From Ornithoclostridium sp949298505 (GTDB lineage: Bacteria; Bacillota; Clostridia; Christensenellales; UBA3700): a DNA stretch of 64,000 nucleotides. The notes beneath the pieces were generated by a model. That model saw nothing but the letters and a program-made list of their open reading frames with translations, was not told the DNA's origin and ran no database searches. This document shows, piece after piece, positions 16,147 to 23,696 of this stretch. The DNA is taken from NCBI GenBank assembly GCA_949298505.1, contig CASFWW010000038.1:1-64000 (forward strand). The letters run 5' to 3'. Positions within the stretch are counted from its first letter, which is position 1. Each line of letters opens with the position of its first letter. Position numbers and translations under genes: made by a program.

Positions 16147-17897
16147 TGGTCGATGAAAAGTTGCTGAAGAAGATTTTGCTGACGGTCGAGAAGCCGGCGA
16201 GATATCTCGGAGGAGAATACAATCTTCCCGATATGGACAAGCCTTGTGAAGAAAGGGTATGTCTCTGTTTTGCCGACAAGTACGAAGTGGGCATGAGCAA
16301 CATAGGGCTCAGGATACTTTACCATATGCTCAACGATACTGAGGGCGTTGTCTGCGAGCGCAGTTTCGCTCCCTCTCCCGATATGGCTGAAAAGATGAGA
16401 GAGCACGGGATAAAACTGTTTTCTCTCGAGACCCGCAGGGAGTTTTCCGACTTCGATATTGTCGGATTTTCGATCGGGTTCGAGCTGGCGTACACCAACG
16501 TCCTGTATATGATGGATCTTGCCGGCGTTCCGTTTTATGCAAAGGACAGAGGAGAAGAATATCCGCTTATCATTGCGGGCGGTCCGTGCATGGTCAATCC
16601 TGCTCCGATAGCTGAGTTTTTCGACGCGATCATGGTCGGAGAAGGAGAAGTCAATCTCGCCTCTTTCGTCGCGCTTCACAGAGAGTGCAAAGCAAAAGGA
16701 CTGAGCAAAGCCGAGTTCCTGAAAAGGGCGGCTTCGCTTGAAGGGGTCTACGTTCCCTCGGTCGGCGGCAGGGTGAAAAGGGCGGTCGTAAAGGATCTGG
16801 ACAAAGCGTATTTCCCCACGAAGATACTGGTGCCCGGTTGCGACATCGTTCACGACAGGTCCACTCTGGAGCTGTTCAGAGGCTGCGCAAACGGGTGCAG
16901 ATTCTGTCAGGCGTGTTTCTATTACAGACCCATCAGGGAGAAAAAGAAAGAGACTCTGTTAAGACAGGCAAAAGAGCTGATAACGAACACGGGCTACGAA
17001 GAATTGAGTTTGTCCAGCCTCAGCACGAGCGATTATTCCGATCTCAGACAGCTCGTCGAAGGGCTGAAGGAAGAAGCAGAAAAACAGAACGTGAAACTCG
17101 CTTTGCCTTCGCTGAGACTTGACAGTTTCGAAGCCGAAATCTACGAGGACACAAAAGGCGCTTCACTCACGTTCGCACCGGAAGCGGGCACTCAGAGACT
17201 GCGGAACGTGATCAATAAGAACGTCGGAGACGAAGACATCCTTTCTTCGCTCACCGCCGCGCTCGAACGCGGAGTCAAAAACGTCAAGCTTTACTTTATG
17301 ATAGGTCTGCCCACGGAGACGAAGGAAGACCTGAAAGGCATAGTCGACATAGTCAGGCTCGTCAGACGTATTCATGCCGAAAAGGGAAGATCGAAGATAA
17401 TCAACATCACCGTTTCTACCGCGGTGTTCATTCCTAAGCCGCTCACTCCTTTCCAGTGGGAGGCACAGATAAGCCTGGACGAAATGTACGAAAAACAGGA
17501 ATATCTGAAAAACGAACTCAGACTGAAGAACGTCAAATACAGCTGGCACGACGCGAAATCCAGCGTGATAGAGGCGGCGCTTGCCAGAGGAGACGGGAAG
17601 CTTTGCGCCGTGTTAGAGAGAGCTTACCGGTTGGGGTGCGTGTTCGACAGCTGGAACGAATGTTTCGATTACGACAAGTGGACAGAGGCGTTCAGGGCGT
17701 CCGGCGTCGATCCGGCGGAATATACCGGCGCGATAGAGACCGGCAAGGAACTCGCCTGGGATTTCATAGACAACGGCGTGACCAAGGCGTATCTGCTCAA
17801 GGAAAGAGAAAAGGCTTACAGGGCGGAGACAACTCCCAATTGCATAGGCAAATGCAACGGATGCGGCGCTACCAAACTGGGGAGGTGTTTCGAATGA
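16146..17897 (+). CDS. B12-binding-domain radical SAM protein (TIGR03960-type)
   Basis: 583 residues from ATG 16146; a GTG three bases earlier is an alternative. The N-terminal 200 residues are a cobalamin-binding-like Rossmann domain (SNIGLRILYHML, GFSIGFEL, IIAGGPCMVNP, VGEGE). The radical SAM cluster motif is GCANGCRFCQ at about residue 243, and later FAPEAGTQR. The tail has a cysteine cluster (CIGKCNGCG). The pair of this protein with the short DUF2344 protein that follows, next to rng and rplU, recurs across Firmicutes; its substrate is not established to my knowledge. The overlaps on both sides point to tight co-translation. Confidence 0.9.
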   Translation: MVDEKLLKKILLTVEKPARYLGGEYNLPDMDKPCEERVCLCFADKYEVGMSNIGLRILYHMLNDTEGVVCERSFAPSPDMAEKMREHGIKLFSLETRREFSDFDIVGFSIGFELAYTNVLYMMDLAGVPFYAKDRGEEYPLIIAGGPCMVNPAPIAEFFDAIMVGEGEVNLASFVALHRECKAKGLSKAEFLKRAASLEGVYVPSVGGRVKRAVVKDLDKAYFPTKILVPGCDIVHDRSTLELFRGCANGCRFCQACFYYRPIREKKKETLLRQAKELITNTGYEELSLSSLSTSDYSDLRQLVEGLKEEAEKQNVKLALPSLRLDSFEAEIYEDTKGASLTFAPEAGTQRLRNVINKNVGDEDILSSLTAALERGVKNVKLYFMIGLPTETKEDLKGIVDIVRLVRRIHAEKGRSKIINITVSTAVFIPKPLTPFQWEAQISLDEMYEKQEYLKNELRLKNVKYSWHDAKSSVIEAALARGDGKLCAVLERAYRLGCVFDSWNECFDYDKWTEAFRASGVDPAEYTGAIETGKELAWDFIDNGVTKAYLLKEREKAYRAETTPNCIGKCNGCGATKLGRCFE

Positions 17898-18538
17898 TCG
17901 TTTTCAGACACCGCAAGACGGGCGAAGCGAGTTTTCTGTCGCATATAGACGCGATGCGCGTGCTTCAGCGCACGATGAGAAGGATGAAAGCGGAAGTCAG
18001 ATACAGCGCGGGATTCGTGCCGCATATGCTGACTTATACCACCACGCCGCTTCCGCTAGGAGTGCAGAGTCTTGCCGAGTATTTCGTCGCAGACAGTCCG
18101 CTTGACGACGAGAACGAAGCGTTGGCGCGTTTCAATTCGTGCGCGCCCGGAGGTATGCAGGCAGATTTCTGCGCCGTGACCGCTCAGAACCCCAATCTTG
18201 CGGCAAAAGTGACGGCTTCTGCCTACGAGGTAAGAGCGGAGGAGCGCGTTCCGGACGAAGTGCTTTCCGTGCTTGCCGGCGAAGAATACTTCATGAGACA
18301 GCTGAAAAAGGGTCAGGAGCACAACGTAGAGGTGAGGAAAAAGATATTTTCGCTTGAAACCGACGGAAACAGGCTTCTGATGCTTCTCGCCACGGGCAAC
18401 GACAATCTCAGAGTGGACAGCTTTGTCGAAAGCCTCGCGAAATTCGGGGTCAGAGCCTGTGCCAACGATATATACAGAACAGAACAGTTTGTGCCCGTTG
18501 ACGGGAAATTCGTCGCGGTCAAGGAGATTTTGAAGTGA
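17894..18538 (+). CDS. DUF2344 / TIGR03936 radical-SAM-associated protein
   Basis: 214 residues. The N-terminus is typical of the family (FRHRKTGEASFLSHIDAMRVLQR with PLPLGVQSLAEYF). ATG 17894 overlaps the radical SAM stop by ATGA, and its own stop overlaps the rng start by GTGA. In many bacteria this domain is fused to the C-terminus of the radical SAM protein, so it probably acts in the same reaction, perhaps as a substrate-binding subunit. No catalytic motif is apparent. Confidence 0.88.
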   Translation: MIVFRHRKTGEASFLSHIDAMRVLQRTMRRMKAEVRYSAGFVPHMLTYTTTPLPLGVQSLAEYFVADSPLDDENEALARFNSCAPGGMQADFCAVTAQNPNLAAKVTASAYEVRAEERVPDEVLSVLAGEEYFMRQLKKGQEHNVEVRKKIFSLETDGNRLLMLLATGNDNLRVDSFVESLAKFGVRACANDIYRTEQFVPVDGKFVAVKEILK

Positions 18539-20022
18539 AGAGAATACTGATCGACGTGCATCCCAGCAGCACGAAAGTGTGCATTGTCAAGGATAATCTT
18601 CTCGAAGAATTCTGGGTTGAACGCAAAAATATCAACAAGCTCGTGGGCAACATCTACAAGGGCAAGGTCATGAACGTGTTGCCGGGAATGCAGGCGGCTT
18701 TCGTGAATATCGGGCTGGAGCGCAACGCTTTTCTTTATGCCGGAGACATAGTGATAGACGGCGAAAAACTCGAAGGAGCGGAGCAGCTCAGGATAAACCT
18801 GAAAGCGGGAGACAGCGTTCTTTGTCAGGTCGAAAAAGACCAGTTCGGCACAAAAGGCGCCAGGATCACGACGAACATAACTCTGCCGGGCAGAGTGCTT
18901 GTATACATGCCTCAGATAGATTACGTGGGCGTTTCGCACAGGATCACAGACGAAAAGACAAAGGAAAGGCTGGTAAAACTGGCGGCGGAGATAAAACCCG
19001 AGGGATGCGGGGTCATATTGCGCACTCAGGCTCAGTATTGCGACGAAGACGAACTGAGAGCGGAGATGAAAGAACTGGTCGCACTCTGGGAAAAGATCAA
19101 GGAAGATACTCTGAAAAAACCGGCAGGCACGCTCGTTTACAAGGAGCAGGATCTTGCGATAAGGGCGATCAGAGACATGCTGGCAGACGTTGACGAAGTG
19201 GTGATCAACGACGAAAAGCTTTACAACGAATTCAAAAAGAATTTTCCGTATGTGGAAAAATCACGCCCCGACATATTCAAATACTACAACGGCGCGAAAG
19301 ATCTGTTGCAGTATTACGACCTCTCCGATCAGATAGAAGCGCTTCTGAAACGCAAAGTCGTGCTGAAAAACGGCGCGTATCTGATCATTGACAGGACAGA
19401 AGCGCTGACCGTCATCGACGTCAACACCGGCAAGTTCGTCGGCAATAAAAACCTTGAAGAGACCGTTTTCGAAACCAACAAGATCGCAGCGGTGGAAATA
19501 GCGCGACAGCTCAGGCTGAGAAACATCGGCGGCATAGTCGTAATAGACTTTATAGACATGGAGGACCAGGGACACAGAGAAAAGGTCCTTGAGGTGCTGG
19601 GTGCGGAACTTGAGAAGGACAGAGTGAAGACCTCGCTTGTCGGGCTGACTGCGCTCGGGCTTGTCGAGCTTACGCGCAAAAAGACGCGCAGTATGATCGA
19701 GACGGTAATGCTTCAGCCTTGTCCGTACTGCGGCGGCGACGGCTACGTTTACGGCGACGAACACATGATCATGAAGATTCGTTCCGCAATTACGCAGGTT
19801 TTCGAAGGGATCAGCGCAAAGGCGGTCGTGGTCACGGTCGCGCCTTCGCTGTTCAACAAGATGTTTTCGCTGAGATATCTTGAAAAGGAGTGCAGCACGG
19901 TCTGGAAGGACAAGAGAATATATGTGATCCCCGATCCTGCGATGCACATAGAAAAGTATAAGATCCAGAGCCTTAATTCCGCGATAATCGACCTGCCGGA
20001 CAACGCCAGGATGTTGTATTAA
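18535..20022 (+). CDS. rng: Ribonuclease G/E
   Basis: 495 residues from GTG 18535. Endoribonuclease that cuts single-stranded AU-rich RNA in rRNA maturation and mRNA decay. The N-terminal S1 RNA-binding domain begins around residue 35 (GNIYKGKVMNVLPGMQAAFVN). The DNase I-like catalytic part carries VIDVNTGKFVG and VIDFIDMEDQGHR with the magnesium-binding aspartates. The zinc-link CPYCGGDG (about residue 400) allows dimerisation. It lacks the long C-terminal scaffold of E. coli RNase E, so RNase G-like length. Position directly before rplU is the common Firmicutes arrangement. Confidence 0.95.
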   Translation: MKRILIDVHPSSTKVCIVKDNLLEEFWVERKNINKLVGNIYKGKVMNVLPGMQAAFVNIGLERNAFLYAGDIVIDGEKLEGAEQLRINLKAGDSVLCQVEKDQFGTKGARITTNITLPGRVLVYMPQIDYVGVSHRITDEKTKERLVKLAAEIKPEGCGVILRTQAQYCDEDELRAEMKELVALWEKIKEDTLKKPAGTLVYKEQDLAIRAIRDMLADVDEVVINDEKLYNEFKKNFPYVEKSRPDIFKYYNGAKDLLQYYDLSDQIEALLKRKVVLKNGAYLIIDRTEALTVIDVNTGKFVGNKNLEETVFETNKIAAVEIARQLRLRNIGGIVVIDFIDMEDQGHREKVLEVLGAELEKDRVKTSLVGLTALGLVELTRKKTRSMIETVMLQPCPYCGGDGYVYGDEHMIMKIRSAITQVFEGISAKAVVVTVAPSLFNKMFSLRYLEKECSTVWKDKRIYVIPDPAMHIEKYKIQSLNSAIIDLPDNARMLY

Positions 20023-20054
20023 CCGGATACGTGTCGCGAAAAATACGCAGAAAC

Positions 20055-20076
20055 GCCGCTTTTTTCAAGCGGCTTT
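20055..20076 (+). terminator. Terminator after rng
   Basis: GCCGCTT / AAGCGGC stem with TTTC loop and a short T-run. Confidence 0.6.
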
Positions 20077-20236
20077 GAATTGATTTGCAGGGCGCGGGTA
20101 CGCCGTTGACGGAGACGGACCGTCTTGCGGATATGCCTCGGCAAGAGAAAAACGGGAGCTTTGTCCGAAGACGAAAATTCTCCGTGAAAACGCGGAATTT
20201 CAGAGAAAAATACATTATAAACACGCGCATAAACGT

Positions 20237-20265
20237 TTGACAGCGTTTATTTTTTATGTTATTAT
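20237..20265 (+). promoter_or_regulatory. Promoter of rplU-prp-rpmA
   Basis: TTGACA (20237-20242), 17-bp spacer, TATTAT (20260-20265). Confidence 0.8.
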
Positions 20266-20269
20266 AATT

Positions 20270-20347
20270 TGCGAGCCGCATGAAAAGGGTTTACAAGTCC
20301 TGCAAAGGCACCCGCATCAGCGAGACTGGAAAGAGGAGGTAAATTTC
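20270..20347 (+). promoter_or_regulatory. 5' leader of rplU, candidate L21 autoregulatory leader
   Basis: About 75 nt of GC-richer leader lies between the promoter and rplU, ending in AGAGGAGGT before the ATG. Firmicutes rplU mRNAs often carry a structured L21 leader. I place it by position only and have not folded it. Confidence 0.35.
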
Positions 20348-20653
20348 ATGTACGCAATCGTTTTGACAGGCGGCAAACAGTACAAAGTTGAGCCGGGTCA
20401 GATCATCAACGTCGAGAAGCTGGACGCGAACGTAGGCGACAAGGTGGAACTCACCGCGCTTATGGTCAGCAAGGACGGCGAGATCGTCTGCGGTGAAGCT
20501 GCTGCAAAGGTTGTCGTTACGGGTGAGGTCGTTGCGCAGGACAAAGCAAAGAAGATCATCGTCTTCAAGTATAAGTCCAAGAAGAACGAGCGCAAACGCC
20601 AGGGTCACAGACAGCCCTATACGGCAATCAGAATCAACGAAATCAACGCATAA
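20348..20653 (+). CDS. rplU: 50S ribosomal protein L21
   Basis: 101 residues from ATG 20348 (GAGGAGG upstream). Typical L21: MYAIVLTGGKQYKV at the start and KSKKNERKRQGHRQPYT in the RNA-binding C-terminal part. The stop overlaps the following protease gene at one base (TAATG). Confidence 0.98.
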   Translation: MYAIVLTGGKQYKVEPGQIINVEKLDANVGDKVELTALMVSKDGEIVCGEAAAKVVVTGEVVAQDKAKKIIVFKYKSKKNERKRQGHRQPYTAIRINEINA

Positions 20654-20982
20654 TGACAAACGTCGTTGTAGTAAAACGCAACAACAGCATAGTCTCGGTT
20701 GAGTGCGACGGGCACACCGGATACGGCGTGGAAGGCGAAGACGTGGTTTGCGCGGCGCTTTCTTCGATAGTACAGACGGCATTGCTCGGTCTGCTTCAGG
20801 TGGTCGGAGCCAGGGTGGAATACACCGTGGACGAAAGCAGGGGATATCTCAGAATGACCCTTCCGGAAGAGATGGACAAAAAGATGCGCAAAGAATGCGA
20901 TATCGTCCTCGACACGATGCTTCTGGGAGTAGCGGATCTCAATCAGGGCTTTTCGGATTTTGTAAATTTGGAGGTAAAGTGA
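20653..20982 (+). CDS. prp: Ribosomal-processing cysteine protease Prp
   Basis: 109 residues. Prp (formerly YsxB) removes the N-terminal extension of L27 in Firmicutes. The catalytic histidine and cysteine are His21 and Cys33 in GHTGYGVEGEDVVCAALS. Its substrate site is present in the next gene: L27 begins MFINIQLF-AHKKG, with the conserved cut after Phe8. The gene sits between rplU and rpmA, as usual. Confidence 0.95.
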   Translation: MTNVVVVKRNNSIVSVECDGHTGYGVEGEDVVCAALSSIVQTALLGLLQVVGARVEYTVDESRGYLRMTLPEEMDKKMRKECDIVLDTMLLGVADLNQGFSDFVNLEVK

Positions 20983-20983
20983 T

Positions 20984-21265
20984 ATGTTTATCAATATACA
21001 GCTTTTTGCACACAAGAAGGGTGTCGGTAGCTCGCGTAACGGCAGAGATTCCGAAGCGAAGCGCCTCGGCGTGAAGCGTTCGGACGGTCAGCACGTTATC
21101 GCAGGCAATATCCTCGTCAGACAGAGAGGAACCAAGATTCACCCGGGCACGAACGTGGGCATCGGCAGCGACGATACTTTGTATGCGCTCGTCGACGGCG
21201 TTGTCAGGTTCGAGAGAAAGGGCAAGGACAAAAAGCAGGTAAGCGTTTACGCGCAAGCTGAGTAA
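20984..21265 (+). CDS. rpmA: 50S ribosomal protein L27 with cleavable N-terminus
   Basis: 93 residues. After the extension removed by Prp (residues 1-8, ending QLF) the mature protein starts AHKKGVGSSRNGRDS, the part that reaches the peptidyl-transferase centre. The later motif GTKIHPGTNVGIGSDDTLYA is diagnostic. Preceded by GGAGGT, 1 nt after the prp stop, and followed by a strong terminator. Confidence 0.98.
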   Translation: MFINIQLFAHKKGVGSSRNGRDSEAKRLGVKRSDGQHVIAGNILVRQRGTKIHPGTNVGIGSDDTLYALVDGVVRFERKGKDKKQVSVYAQAE

Positions 21266-21284
21266 TCAAACGAAATAACGAAGG

Positions 21285-21308
21285 AGCCGTCTTTTGACGG
21301 CTTTTTTT
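21285..21308 (+). terminator. Terminator of rplU-prp-rpmA
   Basis: AGCCGTC / GACGGCT with TTTT loop followed by a T-run. A further perfect hairpin without a T-run lies at 21346-21362 (GAGAGGC/GCCTCTC). Confidence 0.9.
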
Positions 21309-21499
21309 GTTTATGCCGTCCGGCAACGGACTGCTCCGTCTGAATGAGAGGCCGCGCCTCTCTCGGTGGTTTTGAGAAGATTGATCTTCAGGGACGGTCT
21401 CCGCGGTCTATGCGGTCGCGTTTACCGCCGGCGGAAAATTAAACTGGCAGACAAAATACAAAAGTCGGCAAAATGCCGCAAAAAGGGCAGAAATACACC

Positions 21500-22315
21500 A
21501 TGACGGACAATGATATAATAATCAAGGATACAAAAGATTTTGACATACGTCAGATCCTGGACTGCGGTCAGATCTTCAGATATTCTAAAGCGGCGGAGAA
21601 CGCCTATGAAGTCAGGTCGCTTGACAAGCGTTGCTTTGTGGAACAGAACGGCGATGTGGTGATAAAAAACGACGACAGGGAGTACTGGCAGCGCTTTTTC
21701 GATCTTGACACCGACTACGGCAAGATCAAACGCGCCCTTGAGGACAAGCCGCTTATGAGAGAGGCTATTGCCGCCGGAGAGGGGATCCGCATCCTCAATC
21801 AGGATCCGTTCGAAATGCTGATCTCGTTCATCGTGTCCGCAAACAACCATATCCCGAGAATAAAGGGCATCCTGAACAGGCTGTGCGACGGGCTGGGAAA
21901 AGATATGGGCGATTACCGCGCGTTTCCGACGGCGCAGGCGATGGCGGCAAAGGACACTGAATATTACGCTTCGCTGGGAGCAGGGTACAGAGCGCCTTAT
22001 CTGAGTGAAACGGCACGTGCCGTCGCAGACGGGTTCGATCTCTCAAAGCCGCTGAGCATGTCAGGAGACGACGCCAACAAGTATCTCTGCACACTCAAAG
22101 GCGTGGGACCCAAGGTGGCGGACTGCATACTCCTTTTTGCCTACCGCAAGAGCGACGTGTTCCCGGTCGACACGTGGATCAGAAAGGTCTACGCCGATCT
22201 GACCGGCAAAAGCGCGCCGGACAAGACGATCAGAAAGTATCTGGTCTCAACTTACGGAAGCCTGAGCGGTTACGCTCAGCAATATCTGTTTTTCAACAAA
22301 AGAGAAAACAACTGA
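21500..22315 (+). CDS. ogg: 8-oxoguanine DNA glycosylase, OGG1 type
   Basis: 271 residues if started at ATG 21500; ATG 21473 would add nine residues, and neither has a strong ribosome-binding site. The enzyme excises oxidised guanine from DNA. The N-terminal domain (FDIRQILDCGQIFRY) is the OGG-type TBP-like fold; the helix-hairpin-helix GPD region LKGVGPKVADCILLF carries the catalytic lysine (about residue 204), and FPVDTWI the catalytic aspartate (about 223). ISFIVSANNHIPRIKGI matches the OGG1 damage-binding helix. Presence in an anaerobe is common in Clostridia. The NYN gene follows after about 80 nt. Confidence 0.9.
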   Translation: MTDNDIIIKDTKDFDIRQILDCGQIFRYSKAAENAYEVRSLDKRCFVEQNGDVVIKNDDREYWQRFFDLDTDYGKIKRALEDKPLMREAIAAGEGIRILNQDPFEMLISFIVSANNHIPRIKGILNRLCDGLGKDMGDYRAFPTAQAMAAKDTEYYASLGAGYRAPYLSETARAVADGFDLSKPLSMSGDDANKYLCTLKGVGPKVADCILLFAYRKSDVFPVDTWIRKVYADLTGKSAPDKTIRKYLVSTYGSLSGYAQQYLFFNKRENN

Positions 22316-22393
22316 TAATCTACACGGGCAGAAAAAATCCGGTTCTCTCAAGCGGTTTCGGAAAGGGTGATATCAAGCTTGACGGAGGATATT

Positions 22394-22999
22394 GTGAACT
22401 GCGCGTGTTTTATAGATCTGGGCGCTGCCAAGATCAATTTCGAAAGTTTTTCTCTGCTTTTGCAGGAAGCGGAAGTCAGGTGCGAGCGTGTCAAATTTTA
22501 CGGATACAACGCAAAGAAGAACGGCGACTTCAACGCCTATATCAGGGAGACGGGCGCGGAAGTCGCGCTGCCGCTTCACAACAGGAAAAAGGTCAGGGTG
22601 GACATCCGCCAGGTAGTGGACAGCGTTGCCTGCGCCTGCAAGGACAGGAACGTGGAAGCCATCCTTCTTGTCTGTGCCGAAGTGGACGCTTTGCCGATGA
22701 TCGCCGCTATAAAAGCGGAGGGCAAGAAAGTGCTGATCGGCGTTGAAAGCGAAAGCGCCGTTTCCGACAGATGCGACGGGTGCTATCTCATCAGAAAGAC
22801 TTTCACTGAGGCGAAAGAAGCCGCGGCAGAGAGGGGAGATTTTCTGCCTTATACCGGCATTGAGCGCGACGAGGACGACGGGATGAGCGAAGTGCGAGAG
22901 AAGCTTCAGGAAGCGCTTGACAAAAAAGTCGGTCAAAAGCCGTCTCAGGTCAAAGAAAAAGAAGACGAACTGGTCAGACTGCTCAGCAAATACTTTTAA
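22394..22999 (+). CDS. NYN-domain (LabA-like) protein, putative RNase
   Basis: 201 residues. GTG 22394 is chosen because GGAGG (22384-22388) lies 5 nt upstream; GTG 22367 in the same frame is weaker. NYN/PIN-fold acidic positions are visible: FIDLGAAKINF at the N-terminus, then VDIRQVVDSVAC, AILLVCAEVDALPMI and a KKVLIGV strand, matching the LabA/DUF88 order (D..N, D, sD.D). NYN domains are usually metal-dependent ribonucleases; the usual SxDxD is CAEVD here, so activity is uncertain. The last 60 residues are charged and helical. No recognised partner beside it. Confidence 0.7.
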   Translation: MNCACFIDLGAAKINFESFSLLLQEAEVRCERVKFYGYNAKKNGDFNAYIRETGAEVALPLHNRKKVRVDIRQVVDSVACACKDRNVEAILLVCAEVDALPMIAAIKAEGKKVLIGVESESAVSDRCDGCYLIRKTFTEAKEAAAERGDFLPYTGIERDEDDGMSEVREKLQEALDKKVGQKPSQVKEKEDELVRLLSKYF

Positions 23000-23008
23000 A
23001 AAAAAGTA

Positions 23009-23037
23009 TTGCAAACGGCAGGCATTTGTTGTATAAT
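23009..23037 (+). promoter_or_regulatory. Promoter of the acetolactate synthase small subunit gene
   Basis: TTGCAA (23009-23014), 17-bp spacer, TATAAT (23032-23037). Confidence 0.75.
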
Positions 23038-23069
23038 ATATAACAATAATACGTAAGAAGGTGTGATTT

Positions 23070-23564
23070 ATGAAACACATAGTTTCCGCAGTCGTATACA
23101 ACAACCCCAGCGTCCTCGCCAGGATCTCCGGTCTTTTCGGTCGCAGAGGTTTCAACATCGATTCTCTTTCCGTCGCAACGACGGACGACCCCAAGATCTC
23201 CAGGATCACGATCACTGCTCAGGGCGACGAAAACACTCTCGATCAGATCGTAAAGCAGACTTTCAAACTCGAGGAGACTATCAACGTCACCGCGCTCAGA
23301 GAAGAGGACAGCGTATGCAGAGAGCTTATCCTGGTGAAGGTGGTCACCGAAAGTTCTTTCGACAATTCGATCGTACAGCTTGCCGACGAGTTCGGCGCGC
23401 TGATTCTCGACATCACCGCAAAGTCAATGATCCTTGAGCTTACCGGCACAAGTCACAAGATCGACAAATTCATGGACGCTGTCGTGTCGCTTTGCAAAGA
23501 CAAAGACATGAGAGTCAAGAACGTCTGCCGCACGGGTATCACCGCGATAGACAGAGGCGTCTGA
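23070..23564 (+). CDS. ilvN: Acetolactate synthase small (regulatory) subunit
   Basis: 164 residues. The ACT domain at the N-terminus (residues 2-75: VLARISGLFGRRGFNIDSLSV is the family signature) senses valine; the C-terminal half (RELILVKV to GITAIDRG) matches the IlvH/IlvN second domain. It regulates the large catalytic subunit in branched-chain amino acid synthesis. No ilvB is adjacent, which is unusual because the two are normally an operon; the gene has its own promoter and terminator. AGAAGGTG precedes the ATG. Confidence 0.95.
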   Translation: MKHIVSAVVYNNPSVLARISGLFGRRGFNIDSLSVATTDDPKISRITITAQGDENTLDQIVKQTFKLEETINVTALREEDSVCRELILVKVVTESSFDNSIVQLADEFGALILDITAKSMILELTGTSHKIDKFMDAVVSLCKDKDMRVKNVCRTGITAIDRGV

Positions 23565-23582
23565 TAAAATTATAGAACGGTA

Positions 23583-23611
23583 CCCCGGGAGATCCTCGGG
23601 GATTTTTTTAC
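23583..23611 (+). terminator. Terminator after ilvN
   Basis: CCCCGGGA / TCC(T)CGGGG stem followed by ATTTTTTT. Confidence 0.85.
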
Positions 23612-23647
23612 TGTAAAAAACTGTAAGAGGGGCAAAACAGGTGGGAA

Positions 23648-23676
23648 TTGACAATATATAACTTATATTGTATAAT
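23648..23676 (+). promoter_or_regulatory. Consensus promoter of the large lipoprotein gene
   Basis: Exact TTGACA (23648-23653), 17-bp spacer, exact TATAAT (23671-23676). Confidence 0.9.
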
Positions 23677-23696
23677 TACATAACAACGGAGGGATT

